A DNA stretch of 57,706 nt from Streptomyces sp. SM1 (GCF_002910825.1 NZ_NEUB01001033.1:1-57706), one strand, 5' to 3'. Positions 8,660 through 17,623 are shown, counted from the stretch's first letter. Notes: generated by a model from the letters alone, not told the origin. A program made the numbers and translations.

Positions 8660-9589
8660 CTACACGGCCTGATACGTCCTGACCCAGCGGTAGTAGATGT
8701 TGTTGATGCTGGGGTCTGCGAGTTCCGCGTCCGTGGGTTCGATACCTCGGTCGACGCGCCACTGATGACTCTCGGTGTTGAGGATCAGATGCATTGGCTG
8801 GTCGAAGAACCGGCTCCGGGGGTCCCTGAGGTCGTTCGACCGGTTCAGCCGGCGCACCAACCTGCCGTTGAAGTAGAAATCGAATTCGGTGGCGCTTATC
8901 CAGTGCACGCCGTAGCGGTGGAATCCATTCCGAAGAAGAGGTTGCCCGGCGCCGTCCCCAAACACCTGCCCAGTCTCACCATTGTACCCGTAGCTCCCAT
9001 CTGCGAAATACCCCTTCTGGCTTCTCGCCAGTTCAGTGAAGGGGTTCCGCTGGAATATGTGGTAGGCGGTGTTCATGTGCTTTCCGTGCAATGACTCGTT
9101 GCCGTAGCATTCGATCACGTCAATCTCGTTGACGTCGTCTCTGCTCAGGAGCCAGAAATTCGATGAGAGCTTCAGCCCGCTCACACGCATGAGTACTTCG
9201 GTGTAGAGAGGGTACTCGACTGGGGTGCGGGAGGTCACGTAGCCGCAGTAGACCCTCCCGTCCGGCGCCCTGCGGCCCTCGACGATGAGATTTCCGTCGG
9301 CCACCCAGGAATGGCGCGCACTGTAGAGGCTGTTGGCCGGGCCCGACCAGCCATCCTTGTGCTGGTCCAGCCATCTGCCCCTGAAGGTTTGAGGCTTGCC
9401 GGTGTAGTTGAAGTCGTCCGAATGGCTGGGGAGAAGCTGCCAGGACCTGTTTCCGCCAGGGGCGGCCGGCACGGGGTACTGTTCCCATTCGAGGTCTGCG
9501 GCATGAGCGGCGGGTGCGGGACCCGCGAGCCCCGCACCCGCTCCGAGTGCGACGGCACTCCACTTGATGAGATCACGTCGGTTGACCAC
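8660..9589 (-). CDS. dagA: Secreted endo-beta-agarase, GH16
   Basis: It hydrolyses beta-1,4 bonds of agarose outside the cell to neoagaro-oligosaccharides. The 309-residue precursor begins with a Tat-type signal (NRRDLIKW, hydrophobic stretch, AHAADLEW cleavage region near residue 30). The GH16 catalytic signature NEIDVIECYG is near residues 153-162, with both catalytic Glu and the central Asp present. Sequence and length match what I remember of S. coelicolor DagA. The start is GTG 9589, preceded by AAGGAGAA at good spacing. The gene has lower G+C than its neighbours (32 of 60 bases at 9061-9120). It is separated from the catabolic operon by an IS3 relic. A LacI-type operator lies about 210 bp upstream. 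Confidence 0.96.
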   Translation of the reverse strand: MVNRRDLIKWSAVALGAGAGLAGPAPAAHAADLEWEQYPVPAAPGGNRSWQLLPSHSDDFNYTGKPQTFRGRWLDQHKDGWSGPANSLYSARHSWVADGNLIVEGRRAPDGRVYCGYVTSRTPVEYPLYTEVLMRVSGLKLSSNFWLLSRDDVNEIDVIECYGNESLHGKHMNTAYHIFQRNPFTELARSQKGYFADGSYGYNGETGQVFGDGAGQPLLRNGFHRYGVHWISATEFDFYFNGRLVRRLNRSNDLRDPRSRFFDQPMHLILNTESHQWRVDRGIEPTDAELADPSINNIYYRWVRTYQAV

Positions 9590-9667
9590 GATCGTTCTCC
9601 TTCTTCGATTCCCGCCTGGCTGAAGAATCTTATATTTGGCGATGACTTTCGCAGCCCCTGGGCGTCA

Positions 9668-9701
9668 AAATTCGAGAGCTCGCGTGCGTGCAAAAAGTTC
9701 C
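9668..9701 (-). promoter_or_regulatory. Candidate sigma-E type promoter of dagA
   Basis: On the minus strand GGAACTT (9695-9701) is followed by TCTCGAATTT (ending at 9668). GGAAC is the -35 type of extracytoplasmic-function sigma-E. S. coelicolor dagA is known to have several promoters, one of them sigma-E-dependent. The assignment here rests on sequence likeness and memory only. Confidence 0.5.
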
Positions 9702-9796
9702 GGAACGCCCACGTGGCACGATCATTCCACCGCGCAGGAGGAACTAGGCTCCAGGAGGTAAGTTTCTGGGCTTTCGCTCGCTTGATCATTCAATGA

Positions 9797-9844
9797 GGTG
9801 AACCGGTTTCCCGAATGCTACAGCGGAGTGTCGCAGGGTGACAA
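9797..9844 (-). promoter_or_regulatory. Upstream dagA promoter with LacI-type operator (site 1)
   Basis: The 16-bp near-palindrome GGTGAACCGGTTTCCC occupies 9797-9812. Two bases upstream on the minus strand is a -10 box TAGCAT (9815-9820), with a -35 box TTGTCA (9839-9844) at an 18-bp spacer. A repressor bound here would cover the start point. The operator core AACCGGTT recurs upstream of every agar transcription unit. Confidence 0.75.
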
Positions 9845-10062
9845 TCGGTACGGCTGCAGTAGTTCCCAGGATTTCGTGCCGTGCCCGACTGTGATCCAGC
9901 GGCGACCTCGGTCACTCGCCCCGTCGCGCCGGTCACGATTCATCAAGCCGGCCTTCCTGTGCATGGCATCCCCAGGGCCCGCCGTGGCAGGTGAGGATGC
10001 CCCGCCGAAGCCCCGACGCATCGTCCCCTCGTCTCTGGAGTCCGACTGAAGTCTCTACCGAA

Positions 10063-10233
10063 CCCGTACCGAACCTGGAACGGTTCACTCCGGCTGATCC
10101 CGAGCTCCCGGGCGGCCTCGGTCACCGTCCGGCCCGACGACCGCACGAGCTCGATTGCGTCCCGCTTGTACTCCTCCAAGTACCGCTTCGTGTACTTGCT
10201 TCCCACCTGGCACTGCTTCCTCTGGGCTCTCAC
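10063..10233 (-). pseudogene. IS3-family OrfA (helix-turn-helix) fragment
   Basis: The leftward frame contains KRYLEEYKRDAIELVRSSGR and TVTEAARELGISRSE, the N-terminal helix-turn-helix of IS3-family OrfA proteins. It loses similarity after about 57 residues, and no OrfB follows. It lies between dagA and the epimerase gene, so dagA may have been joined to the rest of the cluster by an insertion event. I recognise nothing in 10234-10590. Confidence 0.75.
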
Positions 10234-10590
10234 ATCTCAGTCTCCAGGTGTCCACGATCACGGGAAGGCTTCACACGACCACCTCTCCCCCAGCGCCGAC
10301 ACCCACCACGACGACTGCCCGGCCAGAGCGTGTCGTGGCCTCCTGCGGACGTGGACAGACGAGTCGGAATGCCGGCAGACAGGAGTCTTCGACCGGATCC
10401 ACCGGGTCCGGAGAGGCGGAGCTGCCTGCCGCCGGCGAACTCGCCTGGTCGCTCGGCATCGGGGGAGGTGACGACGAGTACGCCTGGCGGTTGCTGATCC
10501 CCGCCGGCACCAGTGCCGTCAGAGGGCAAGGTTGGGCCGCCGTCGGGATTCCATGGTCACGACTGGCCCGCGAGCGGTTCACATGCTCTG

Positions 10591-11370
10591 TCACGTCGTC
10601 GCCCGCCGGGGACCGCTGAACATGCGGCACGGCCACGCCTCCAGAGCAGGCAGGGAGCCAAGGGGCACAGGCAACTCCTGTTGCGGCGCCCATCCGAGGT
10701 CGCGCGTTGCGTTTTCGACGTCCCAGGCCCGTGCACCGTGGATCGAGACTCCGTGGTAGACACCCGACCCGGAGGCGGACAGGGCTTGTCGCACCAACGC
10801 GGCCGCATCCGCGTCACCCAGCCAGCCGTCTGCAAGTTCGCGATGTGTCAGGGGCCAGCCGGTGAGCCCTAGCCGCAGGCAAGAAGCCCCAGCGCCCGTA
10901 GCATCGTGATAGAGTGCGGCAGCCACCTCCATCGCCGCCTTGCCGGTGCCGTAGTGGCAGCACGGGCGCGCAGGCCGATCGGTTGCAACGGGAACGTGCC
11001 CTTCTCGGTAGGCTCCGCCGGCGGCGTGCACCGAGCTGGCCAGCACCACGGTGGGCACACTCTCCTCAGCGGCGGCGTCGAGCGTGTTCTGTGCCAGTGT
11101 CAGGTTGTCGATCGCGACGGGCCACGGCGACCACGGACTGGCGTTTGCGGCGAGATGGAGCACCGCGTCGGCGCCCCGCATCGCCCGTCGCAGAGGTCCC
11201 GGGTCGCGCATGTCGCTGATCGTGATTCGCTCAGGTGAGAATGAAGGGTCTCCCGCAGACCTGTCAATGACATGAATACGCCAGTTCTTGGCCAGCGGAG
11301 GTACAACTACTCTCGCGACCCGGCCGGAGCCCCCTGTTACCACCAGCCGCCGGGACTCAGTACGTCGCAT
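10591..11370 (-). CDS. NAD-dependent epimerase/dehydratase-type SDR
   Basis: A 259-residue extended-SDR-like enzyme. The NAD-binding glycine motif is VTGGSGRVARVVV near residues 11-23, followed by the acidic VIDRS. VLHLAANAS is the conserved mid-fold motif, and the catalytic YxxxK is YGTGK near residue 140. The size and pattern resemble uronate/hexose dehydrogenases. Being last in the agar catabolic series (273 bp after the aldolase), it could act on galactose or a galactono-derivative in the galactose branch. That is inference from position. Its cofactor pocket looks intact. Confidence 0.75.
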   Translation of the reverse strand: MRRTESRRLVVTGGSGRVARVVVPPLAKNWRIHVIDRSAGDPSFSPERITISDMRDPGPLRRAMRGADAVLHLAANASPWSPWPVAIDNLTLAQNTLDAAAEESVPTVVLASSVHAAGGAYREGHVPVATDRPARPCCHYGTGKAAMEVAAALYHDATGAGASCLRLGLTGWPLTHRELADGWLGDADAAALVRQALSASGSGVYHGVSIHGARAWDVENATRDLGWAPQQELPVPLGSLPALEAWPCRMFSGPRRATT

Positions 11371-11643
11371 CGAATGCTCCTCATTGCATCAGCAAGCGTC
11401 GACGGAGACCCGAAGTCTCCAGGCTCTCCCGGGACCGAGGCTCAGGCAGAAAGACGAAAGGTTCCAGTCGGACACACAGACCGTCTTCTCCTCTCTTCAC
11501 GATCGCCCTCACGGCTCGCCCGGCGCGTTGGCTGCTGCTCGGCCCAGCCGCAACCGTCATCCAGCCGAAGGCACAACCACCAGCGTGCGCCCACGCCACG
11601 CCGCGCCGCGTGGAAGTGCCTTCCGCCCTGTCAGACAGGGTGG

Positions 11644-12291
11644 TCATGCTCTCGCCGTGCGCTCGGCCTTCTCTCGGGCCACCGCGGTGCGCAACTGCCG
11701 CACCCTGCCCTCGATCGAGCGAGGGTCTCCTGAAGTCAGTTCGCTGCCGATTCCCACAGCCACCGCACCGGCGCGGATGTAGTCGGGCGCCAGCTCGAGG
11801 GGCACACCACCGGTGGGAACCAGAGCGAGCTGTGGGAAGGGAGCAAGCAGATGCCTCACGACGTCCGCACCGTAGACGCTCGCGGGGAACAACTTGACGA
11901 AGTCGGCGCCTTCCTCAATCGCCGTGACGGCCTCGGTGGGGCTCAGTGCGCCCGCCAGGGTCGCCATGCCGTAGCGATGTGCGGCTCGGAGGACGGTGCG
12001 GTTCACCGTGGGAGATACGACGAATCGTGCGCCGGCGAGCTCGCTCATGCGCACGGTGGCTTCGTCCAGGACGGTTCCGACACCGATCAGAGCTTCGTGC
12101 GCCGGCCAGCCGTGGCTCAGGTCCGCGACGACATCAAGGGCCCCGGGAGTGGTCATCGACACCTCCACGACGCGCTGACCGGCTTTCAACAGGGCCAATG
12201 CCTGCTCACGGGCGAGATCAGGGCTCTGTGAGCGGACCACAGCGACGACCCCATCTCGGGCGATGCGGCTGGCAGTCTCGTAACGCGGCAT
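11644..12291 (-). CDS. eda: 2-dehydro-3-deoxy-phosphogluconate (KDPG) aldolase
   Basis: A class I aldolase of 215 residues that splits 2-keto-3-deoxy-6-phosphogluconate (or the galacto-isomer) into pyruvate and glyceraldehyde-3-phosphate. The catalytic Glu lies in GQRVVEVSMTTPG, the phosphate-binding segment is VPTGGVPLE, and the Schiff-base Lys is in ADFVKLFPAS. The TIM-barrel length is standard. The start ATG 12291 has a strong GGAGGAG six bases upstream, so the longer frame to 12489 is not used. It lies 38 bp after the KDG kinase gene and is presumably cotranscribed with it. It is the last step of the anhydro-galactose route. Confidence 0.93.
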   Translation of the reverse strand: MPRYETASRIARDGVVAVVRSQSPDLAREQALALLKAGQRVVEVSMTTPGALDVVADLSHGWPAHEALIGVGTVLDEATVRMSELAGARFVVSPTVNRTVLRAAHRYGMATLAGALSPTEAVTAIEEGADFVKLFPASVYGADVVRHLLAPFPQLALVPTGGVPLELAPDYIRAGAVAVGIGSELTSGDPRSIEGRVRQLRTAVAREKAERTARA

Positions 12292-12329
12292 GACTCCTCC
12301 GACGACGGTGTCCGTGGGGTGCTTGATAT

Positions 12330-13331
12330 TCAGGGGTGTGGGCTCGCCTCGGCAGGGGAAGCGTGTCCGGGCCATTCGTTGCCGTGCTTCGCCCGTGCTA
12401 CCAGCGCTGCCGGGGCGGTAGGCAGGTCGGCGACGTCCGAGAGCGATGTCATCGCGGCACCGGCCAGCAGGTGCCCGAGTCGCAGGCAACCGGCATCGTC
12501 AAGACCCACGAGGGCTCCGTGAATCCATCCTGCGGCGAACGCGTCGCCTGCACCGACGGGTTCGACCACGTCGACCGGCAGCGCGGGCACCGCGGTCCGA
12601 CGGCCTCCGCGGAAGGCGACGGCCTCACTGCCACCGTCCTTCACCACGACGACGTCCGGACTCGGGAGGTGGTCCCGAACCGCTCCCGCGGTGCGAGAAG
12701 CCCACAAGGTCTGCGCCTCGTCGAGGCCGACGAAAACCACATCGCAACGATCGGCGATGGCCATGAGCGACTGTGCCGCAGCGTCGCGGGCGGGCCAGAG
12801 GGACGGGCGGTAGTTGACGTCGAAACTGACACTCGCTCCCGTGTCACCCGCGAGCTCAATCAGCGAGATGACCGCTTCACGACAGTTCTCCGACAAGGCC
12901 GGCGTCACACCGGTCAGGTGGATCCAGCGCGGACGCACCGCAGCGATCCGTTCCGCGTAGTCTCCGTCCATGAGCGTGGCGGCCGAGCCGGACCGGTAAT
13001 AGTAGATGTCGGACCCTTCGGGCGCGGGGTCCTTGAAGTAGACACCCGTTCTGCGTCCCGGCATCGTACGCGCGAGCTTCGTCACCACGCCGTGCCGACG
13101 GAGTTCGCCAAGGACACGGAGACCCATCGGATCGTCTCCGACGAATCCGGCCCAGAACGCCGCTGTGCCCAGCCTCGAGAGGGAGACCGCGACGTTCGAC
13201 TCCGCGCCCGCCACCCCGAAGGCACAGGCGGACGCCTCGTATAGACGAAGGCCGTCGATCGGCACGATCTGCGCCATCGTCTCGCCCAGACAGACGACGG
13301 CAGGCCCTCCTTCCACGACAGGCCGGGTCAT
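12330..13331 (-). CDS. kdgK: 2-keto-3-deoxygluconate kinase (PfkB family)
   Basis: A 333-residue ribokinase/PfkB-fold sugar kinase that phosphorylates 2-keto-3-deoxygluconate with ATP. The N-terminal substrate strand is CLGETMAQIVP, a Gly-rich segment follows (GVAGAESNVAVSLSRLG), and the C-terminal PfkB signature VEPVGAGDAFAAGW holds the catalytic Asp. SDIYYYRSGSAAT is typical of KdgK. I chose ATG 13331 because the frame upstream is not conserved in the family. It sits between the galactonate-dehydratase-like gene and the KDPG aldolase gene and feeds the latter. Confidence 0.92.
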   Translation of the reverse strand: MTRPVVEGGPAVVCLGETMAQIVPIDGLRLYEASACAFGVAGAESNVAVSLSRLGTAAFWAGFVGDDPMGLRVLGELRRHGVVTKLARTMPGRRTGVYFKDPAPEGSDIYYYRSGSAATLMDGDYAERIAAVRPRWIHLTGVTPALSENCREAVISLIELAGDTGASVSFDVNYRPSLWPARDAAAQSLMAIADRCDVVFVGLDEAQTLWASRTAGAVRDHLPSPDVVVVKDGGSEAVAFRGGRRTAVPALPVDVVEPVGAGDAFAAGWIHGALVGLDDAGCLRLGHLLAGAAMTSLSDVADLPTAPAALVARAKHGNEWPGHASPAEASPHP

Positions 13332-13458
13332 CGGACTTCCGCCTCGTGCATGGTCACGGACGTTCCGACGGCTCCCTCGTCCGGCCGGTGCCCGGATTTC
13401 CTGGTCCCCATTCTGTCCCGCCTCTTCGAGGTGTCGAGTGCTTCGCTGTCGGCCCGCG

Positions 13459-14592
13459 TCACCAGTCACCGTGCGATCCGTCCTGGTGGGTGAAGCGGGG
13501 TGTGGTCCAGTCGCCGGCGTAGACACGGTCCATGAGCTGTGCTTCGTCGACTTCGATGCCCAGGCCAGGCCCGGTGGGTACGGCTATGTGTCCGTTCTCG
13601 ACCGAGAACGGCACCGCCAGGATCCCGGCGCCGAGATCGGCCCCGTCGTCCAGTGCCAGATACTCCTGGATCAGGAAATTGGGTGTGCTGGCAGCCACTT
13701 GAAGGCAGGCGGCCAGCGAGACGGGCCCCAGGGGGTTGTGCGGGGCGAGCGCGACGTAGTGGGCCTCGGCCATGGCGGCGATCCGACGGACTTCGCTGAT
13801 CCCGCCGGCATGGCAGAGGTCGGGCTGGACGACGGACACGGCCCGGCGTTCGAGGAGTTCCCGGAAGCCCCACTTGGTGAAGATCCGTTCGCCGGCCGCG
13901 ATCGGCACGTTCGTCGCCCTGGCGATCTCCGCCAGGGCGTCGACGTTCTCCGGGAGACACGGTTCCTCGATGAAAAGGGGGCCCAGCGGACTCAGGCGTT
14001 CTGCCAGGCGTCGGGCCATGGCAGGTGACGTGCGGCCGTGGAAGTCGAGCGCGATGTCGAAGGCGGGACCCACAGCCTCGCGAACCGCAGCGACCCGGGC
14101 AACCTGGCGGTCGACGTACGCCACCGAGTCGAGCGCCCTTACCGGTCCGTCCAACCCGAACTTGATCGCCGTCATTCCCGCGGACCGTGAGCGCCGCGCG
14201 GCGTGGGCGAACTCCTCGTCCGTGACGCCCCGCGCGTGCCCGTACATGCGCACCGAATCACGGACAGCGCCGCCCAGCAATGCGTGGACGGGGACTCCCA
14301 GGTCCCTGGCGGTGATGTCCCACAGCGCCTGGTCGATTCCACTGATCGCACTGCACAGGACGGCTCCGCCGCGGTAGAAGGCCCCACGGTACATTCCCTG
14401 CCAGTGGTGTTCGATCCGTCTGGGGTCACGCCCTGCGAGGTATTCCGCGAGGTCGCCGATCATGCGCTCGACGACCCTCGCCTGCCCTTCCACAACGGCC
14501 TCACCCCATCCGATGACACCCTTGTCGGTCTCCACCGCCACGAACAACCATCTGGGGCGAACGTGGAAGGTGCGGACCTTCACTATTCTCAC
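13459..14592 (-). CDS. dgoD: Enolase-superfamily dehydratase, probable D-galactonate dehydratase
   Basis: A 377-residue mandelate-racemase-group enzyme. Metal ligands are placed as expected: Asp in IALDFHGR, Glu in FIEEPCLPE, Glu in AAGERIFTKWG. The catalytic His is in LAPHNPLGPVS. The N-terminal motif RWLFVAVETDKGVIGWGE is typical of galactonate dehydratases, which turn D-galactonate into 2-keto-3-deoxygalactonate. That would serve the D-galactose half of agarose. The GTG start at 14592 has an AGAGGAG ribosome site. It is clearly different from the second enolase-superfamily gene at 21115, which looks like the anhydrogalactonate cycloisomerase. Confidence 0.85.
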   Translation of the reverse strand: MRIVKVRTFHVRPRWLFVAVETDKGVIGWGEAVVEGQARVVERMIGDLAEYLAGRDPRRIEHHWQGMYRGAFYRGGAVLCSAISGIDQALWDITARDLGVPVHALLGGAVRDSVRMYGHARGVTDEEFAHAARRSRSAGMTAIKFGLDGPVRALDSVAYVDRQVARVAAVREAVGPAFDIALDFHGRTSPAMARRLAERLSPLGPLFIEEPCLPENVDALAEIARATNVPIAAGERIFTKWGFRELLERRAVSVVQPDLCHAGGISEVRRIAAMAEAHYVALAPHNPLGPVSLAACLQVAASTPNFLIQEYLALDDGADLGAGILAVPFSVENGHIAVPTGPGLGIEVDEAQLMDRVYAGDWTTPRFTHQDGSHGDW

Positions 14593-14802
14593 CGCGAATC
14601 TCCTCTTGGGGCGATATTCCTCGCCCTTTGACGACAAGCTGTAGATTCCTGAGCGGTGCGCCCGGCGGGTAGCCCGCGTACCTGCATCTGCCGCTCGGTG
14701 TCCCCGTCCCACGCGACCTTCCGGACGTGGCGGTGGTGCCGCGCTCCCCGGCCCGCGTGGACGGCGCCTCGACTCACGTCACCGAACTCCGGCGCCCAGC
14801 GC

Positions 14803-15558
14803 CTACCGGGCAAGCCAACCCCCGTCGACAGCGAGGACCTGGCCATGGACGTATGCCGCCGCGCGGGAAGCCAGGAAGACCGCCACGTCGCCCACATCGT
14901 CCGGGCCTCCCCATCGGCCGGCCGGGATGCGGACCGAGAGCTGCTCCAGCCGGACGGGGTCCGCAAGCAGTGCCGTGTTCATCTCTGTGGCCATGTATCC
15001 GGGCGCTATCGCGTTGACGTTGACTCCCCGGCCCGCCCATTCATTGCACAGAGCCTTGGTGAGCTGCGCGACGGCACCCTTGCTCGCCGCGTACGCGGCC
15101 ACGGTGAATCCGCCCTGAAAGCTGAGCAGTGATGCGAGGTTGATGATCTTACCCTCACCGCGCTGGATCATGGGCCGACCGAAGATCTGGCACAGCTGGA
15201 CCACCGAGCGCAGGTTGACGTCGATCACCGCGTCCCAGGCATCGAGCGGGAAGTCCTCGGCAGGATGCCGGACCTGCGCTCCGGCGTTGTTGACCAGGAT
15301 GTCGACCTGGTGACCGGCGAGCACTTCGGCCCCCGCGGCCGCGACGCCTTCGCGGTCCCTGAGATCGACGCCGACGTGACTCACCGAGCGTCCGAGATCT
15401 GCGGCTGTCCGCCTCAGCCGGTCGTCCAGGGCGCTCCGGCTGAGCACGACCACATCGGCGCCCGCGGTCAACAACGCGCGGCTGATACCCAGTCCGAGGC
15501 CGCGTCCTCCGCCCGTGACGACGGCGGTACGGCCCGTGAGGTCGAATGGGGAGATCAT
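14803..15558 (-). CDS. SDR oxidoreductase, KduD-like (2,5-diketo-3-deoxy sugar acid reductase candidate)
   Basis: A classical short-chain dehydrogenase of 251 residues. The cofactor motif is TGGGRGLGLG, NNAG appears as ILVNNAGAQV, the catalytic Ser is in NLASLLS, YxxxK is YAASK, and PGYMATEM is the family loop. Closest in type to 2-deoxy-D-gluconate 3-dehydrogenases. In the known agar route such an enzyme reduces 2,5-diketo-3-deoxygluconate to 2-keto-3-deoxygluconate, the substrate of the kinase two genes downstream. Its ATG overlaps the stop of the zinc dehydrogenase gene (ATGA at 15555-15558), so translation is probably coupled. Confidence 0.85.
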   Translation of the reverse strand: MISPFDLTGRTAVVTGGGRGLGLGISRALLTAGADVVVLSRSALDDRLRRTAADLGRSVSHVGVDLRDREGVAAAGAEVLAGHQVDILVNNAGAQVRHPAEDFPLDAWDAVIDVNLRSVVQLCQIFGRPMIQRGEGKIINLASLLSFQGGFTVAAYAASKGAVAQLTKALCNEWAGRGVNVNAIAPGYMATEMNTALLADPVRLEQLSVRIPAGRWGGPDDVGDVAVFLASRAAAYVHGQVLAVDGGWLAR

Positions 15559-16592
15559 GAGACTGCGTCCCCGTGTGTGCTGAGGAGAACTTTCAGTCCG
15601 TCCGAGCCTGTGGCCGCTGCGTCGAAGGCGTCGGAAATCCGGTCGAACCCGTAGACGGACACTGGAAACCTGTCCAGCCCCAGCGCGTTGTGCGCTATCA
15701 GGTCGATCGCGGTGCGGACGTCTTCGCGCGTGTAGACCCGCACGCCGACCACGGACTGCTCTTTGAAGCACACGGCCTGAAGGTCGACCGCGGCTGGTTC
15801 CTTGTACACACCGACGATGACTACGCGGCCGAGGACACGGGTGACATCGGCGAGTTCGGCGGCCACAGCGGGGTGAGCCGCGCTGTCGAACGTCGTGTCG
15901 GCTCCGTCGCCCTGCGAGAGCTCCGCGACCGTATCCCGCAGCCGTGCACCGTCAGGGACCGCGATCAGCCCCATGTCGCTCACCACCGCACGACGGCGGG
16001 CATTCGGCTCGGCGACCACTACGTGCGATGCCCCCTCGTGCCGGGCCACCAGTGCGGTGAGTATGCCTATCGGTCCCGCGCCGAAGACAGCCACCACATC
16101 CCCGGCTTCCATCCCCGAGCGGCGGACCGCGTGCACGGCGACCGCCAACGGCTCGGTCAACGCCGCCTGCGTGGGTTCGACGCCCGCCGGAACCTGATGC
16201 AGCACCGACGGCGGCAGCGCCACGAACTGCGCGGCGCCTCCTGGCGCGTCGATACCGAACAGACCCAGCCGGGCGCACACATGGCTGTGGCCTTCCCGGC
16301 ACGCACGGCATTCTCCGCAGGAGATCAGCGGTTCGGCGACCACCAGCGTCCCTTCCGGAGGCCCGCCCGGCGCCGTGACCTCGACCCAGCCCGAGATCTC
16401 GTGACCGAGGATCAGCCCCCGTCGTGCCCGCGGGTGCTTGCCGCGCACGATCCCCAGGTCCGTGCCACATATCCCGGTGCAGGCGACCCGGACCAGCGCC
16501 CATCCCGGCGGCACCTCGGGCAGCGACACCTCCTCCACGCGGACATCGTTGACGCCGGCCCACACCACGGCGCTCATGCCGCCGCCCGTCAT
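15555..16592 (-). CDS. Zinc-dependent medium-chain alcohol dehydrogenase
   Basis: A 345-residue MDR-family enzyme. The catalytic zinc ligands are in CTGICGTDLG and LGHEISGWVE, and structural zinc cysteines lie in LISCGECRACREGHSHVC. The NAD motif is VFGAGPIGILTAL. It resembles threonine/sorbitol dehydrogenases. By position it is a candidate for oxidising 2-keto-3-deoxy-L-galactonate at C5, the step before the KduD-like reductase. It has 4-bp overlaps with both neighbours, marking a tight operon. The substrate assignment is inferred from the pathway. Confidence 0.83.
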   Translation of the reverse strand: MTGGGMSAVVWAGVNDVRVEEVSLPEVPPGWALVRVACTGICGTDLGIVRGKHPRARRGLILGHEISGWVEVTAPGGPPEGTLVVAEPLISCGECRACREGHSHVCARLGLFGIDAPGGAAQFVALPPSVLHQVPAGVEPTQAALTEPLAVAVHAVRRSGMEAGDVVAVFGAGPIGILTALVARHEGASHVVVAEPNARRRAVVSDMGLIAVPDGARLRDTVAELSQGDGADTTFDSAAHPAVAAELADVTRVLGRVVIVGVYKEPAAVDLQAVCFKEQSVVGVRVYTREDVRTAIDLIAHNALGLDRFPVSVYGFDRISDAFDAAATGSDGLKVLLSTHGDAVS

Positions 16593-17623
16593 CGCCGGGC
16601 CTCCGACCGCTGCGCAGCCGCCGGCAGTGCCTCGGGATTCACCACGCCCCGGGGCATGCGCCCAGCGCAGGCGTCGACGACATTCTCCACGGTGCGCCTC
16701 TTGAGCTCGGCGTAGGACTCCTCGCTGTACCAGGCGAGATGCGGCGTGAGTACGACGTTGTCGAACGACGTCAGCGGGTGATCCCGCGGGACCGGCTCGA
16801 TCTCGTGGACGTCGATGCCCGCTCCTGCGACGGCGCCGCGCTCGAGGGCGTCGACGAGAGCACCCGTATCGATCACCCCGCCTCGGCTCGTGTTGACAAC
16901 GATCGCGTCGGAACGCATCCGCGCGAACGCGTCGGCGCCCAGCAGACCGCGCGTCTGCTCCGTGAGGGGCGTATGCACGGAGACGACCTGTGCCCGCTCG
17001 AGCAGCTCGTCGAGGCCGGCGGAGCGAAAACCGCGGAACGTCCGCGAGTCCGGGTCTGCGGCACTGTCATGAACGATGACTTCATAGCCGAGGCCTGCCG
17101 CCTTGCGTGCGGTGGCCGCGCCGATAAGGCCCATCCCGACGACTCCGAAGACTCGTTGGCCCACTTGGTACAGGGGACGCACCGCAGGGAGGTCGAACGA
17201 GCCGGCGCGCACGCCCCGGTCGAGCCGGGGGATACCCCGCGCGACGGACAGGGCAAGCCCTATCGCGTGGTCCGATACCGCCTCCGTGCCGTAGTCGGGC
17301 ACGTTGCACACGAGAATGCCACGCCGCGTCGCCGCCTCCACGTCCACCGAGTCGACACCGACGCCGTAGCGCCCGATCACCTTGAGGCGTGGGAGACGGT
17401 CCATCACCTGCGCCGTGATCGCCGCGTACTGCACCACGATCGCGTCGGCGCCGGCACAATTGACCACCAGAGCGTCGGCGTCCCGGGACTGGGTGACGAG
17501 GAGTTGCCCCCCTGCGGAGGCGACTACGTCTCGTTCTATGTCGAAGGAATCATGGTCGCACTCCGTGATGGCCACCAGCGGGCCACCGCCTGTCGTTCTC
17601 ATAGCCGTCATCAGGCGGATCAC
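16589..17623 (-). CDS. D-2-hydroxyacid dehydrogenase (SerA/CtBP-like)
   Basis: A 344-residue NAD-dependent D-isomer 2-hydroxyacid dehydrogenase. The dinucleotide motif is GVVGMGLIGAA. The catalytic Arg is in NTSRGGVID, Glu in VHEIEPVP, and His in LTPHLAWYSEES, which is the C-terminal-binding-protein-like form. The conserved entry RYGVGVDSVDVEAA is present. It is the first gene of the catabolic operon driven from the operator at 17971-17986, with a 347-nt leader. It has no obvious step in the published agar route. It may deal with a 2-keto acid by-product or glyoxylate-type intermediate. The start may be the ATG at 17623 or two in-frame Met codons shortly after. Confidence 0.85.
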   Translation of the reverse strand: MIRLMTAMRTTGGGPLVAITECDHDSFDIERDVVASAGGQLLVTQSRDADALVVNCAGADAIVVQYAAITAQVMDRLPRLKVIGRYGVGVDSVDVEAATRRGILVCNVPDYGTEAVSDHAIGLALSVARGIPRLDRGVRAGSFDLPAVRPLYQVGQRVFGVVGMGLIGAATARKAAGLGYEVIVHDSAADPDSRTFRGFRSAGLDELLERAQVVSVHTPLTEQTRGLLGADAFARMRSDAIVVNTSRGGVIDTGALVDALERGAVAGAGIDVHEIEPVPRDHPLTSFDNVVLTPHLAWYSEESYAELKRRTVENVVDACAGRMPRGVVNPEALPAAAQRSEARR

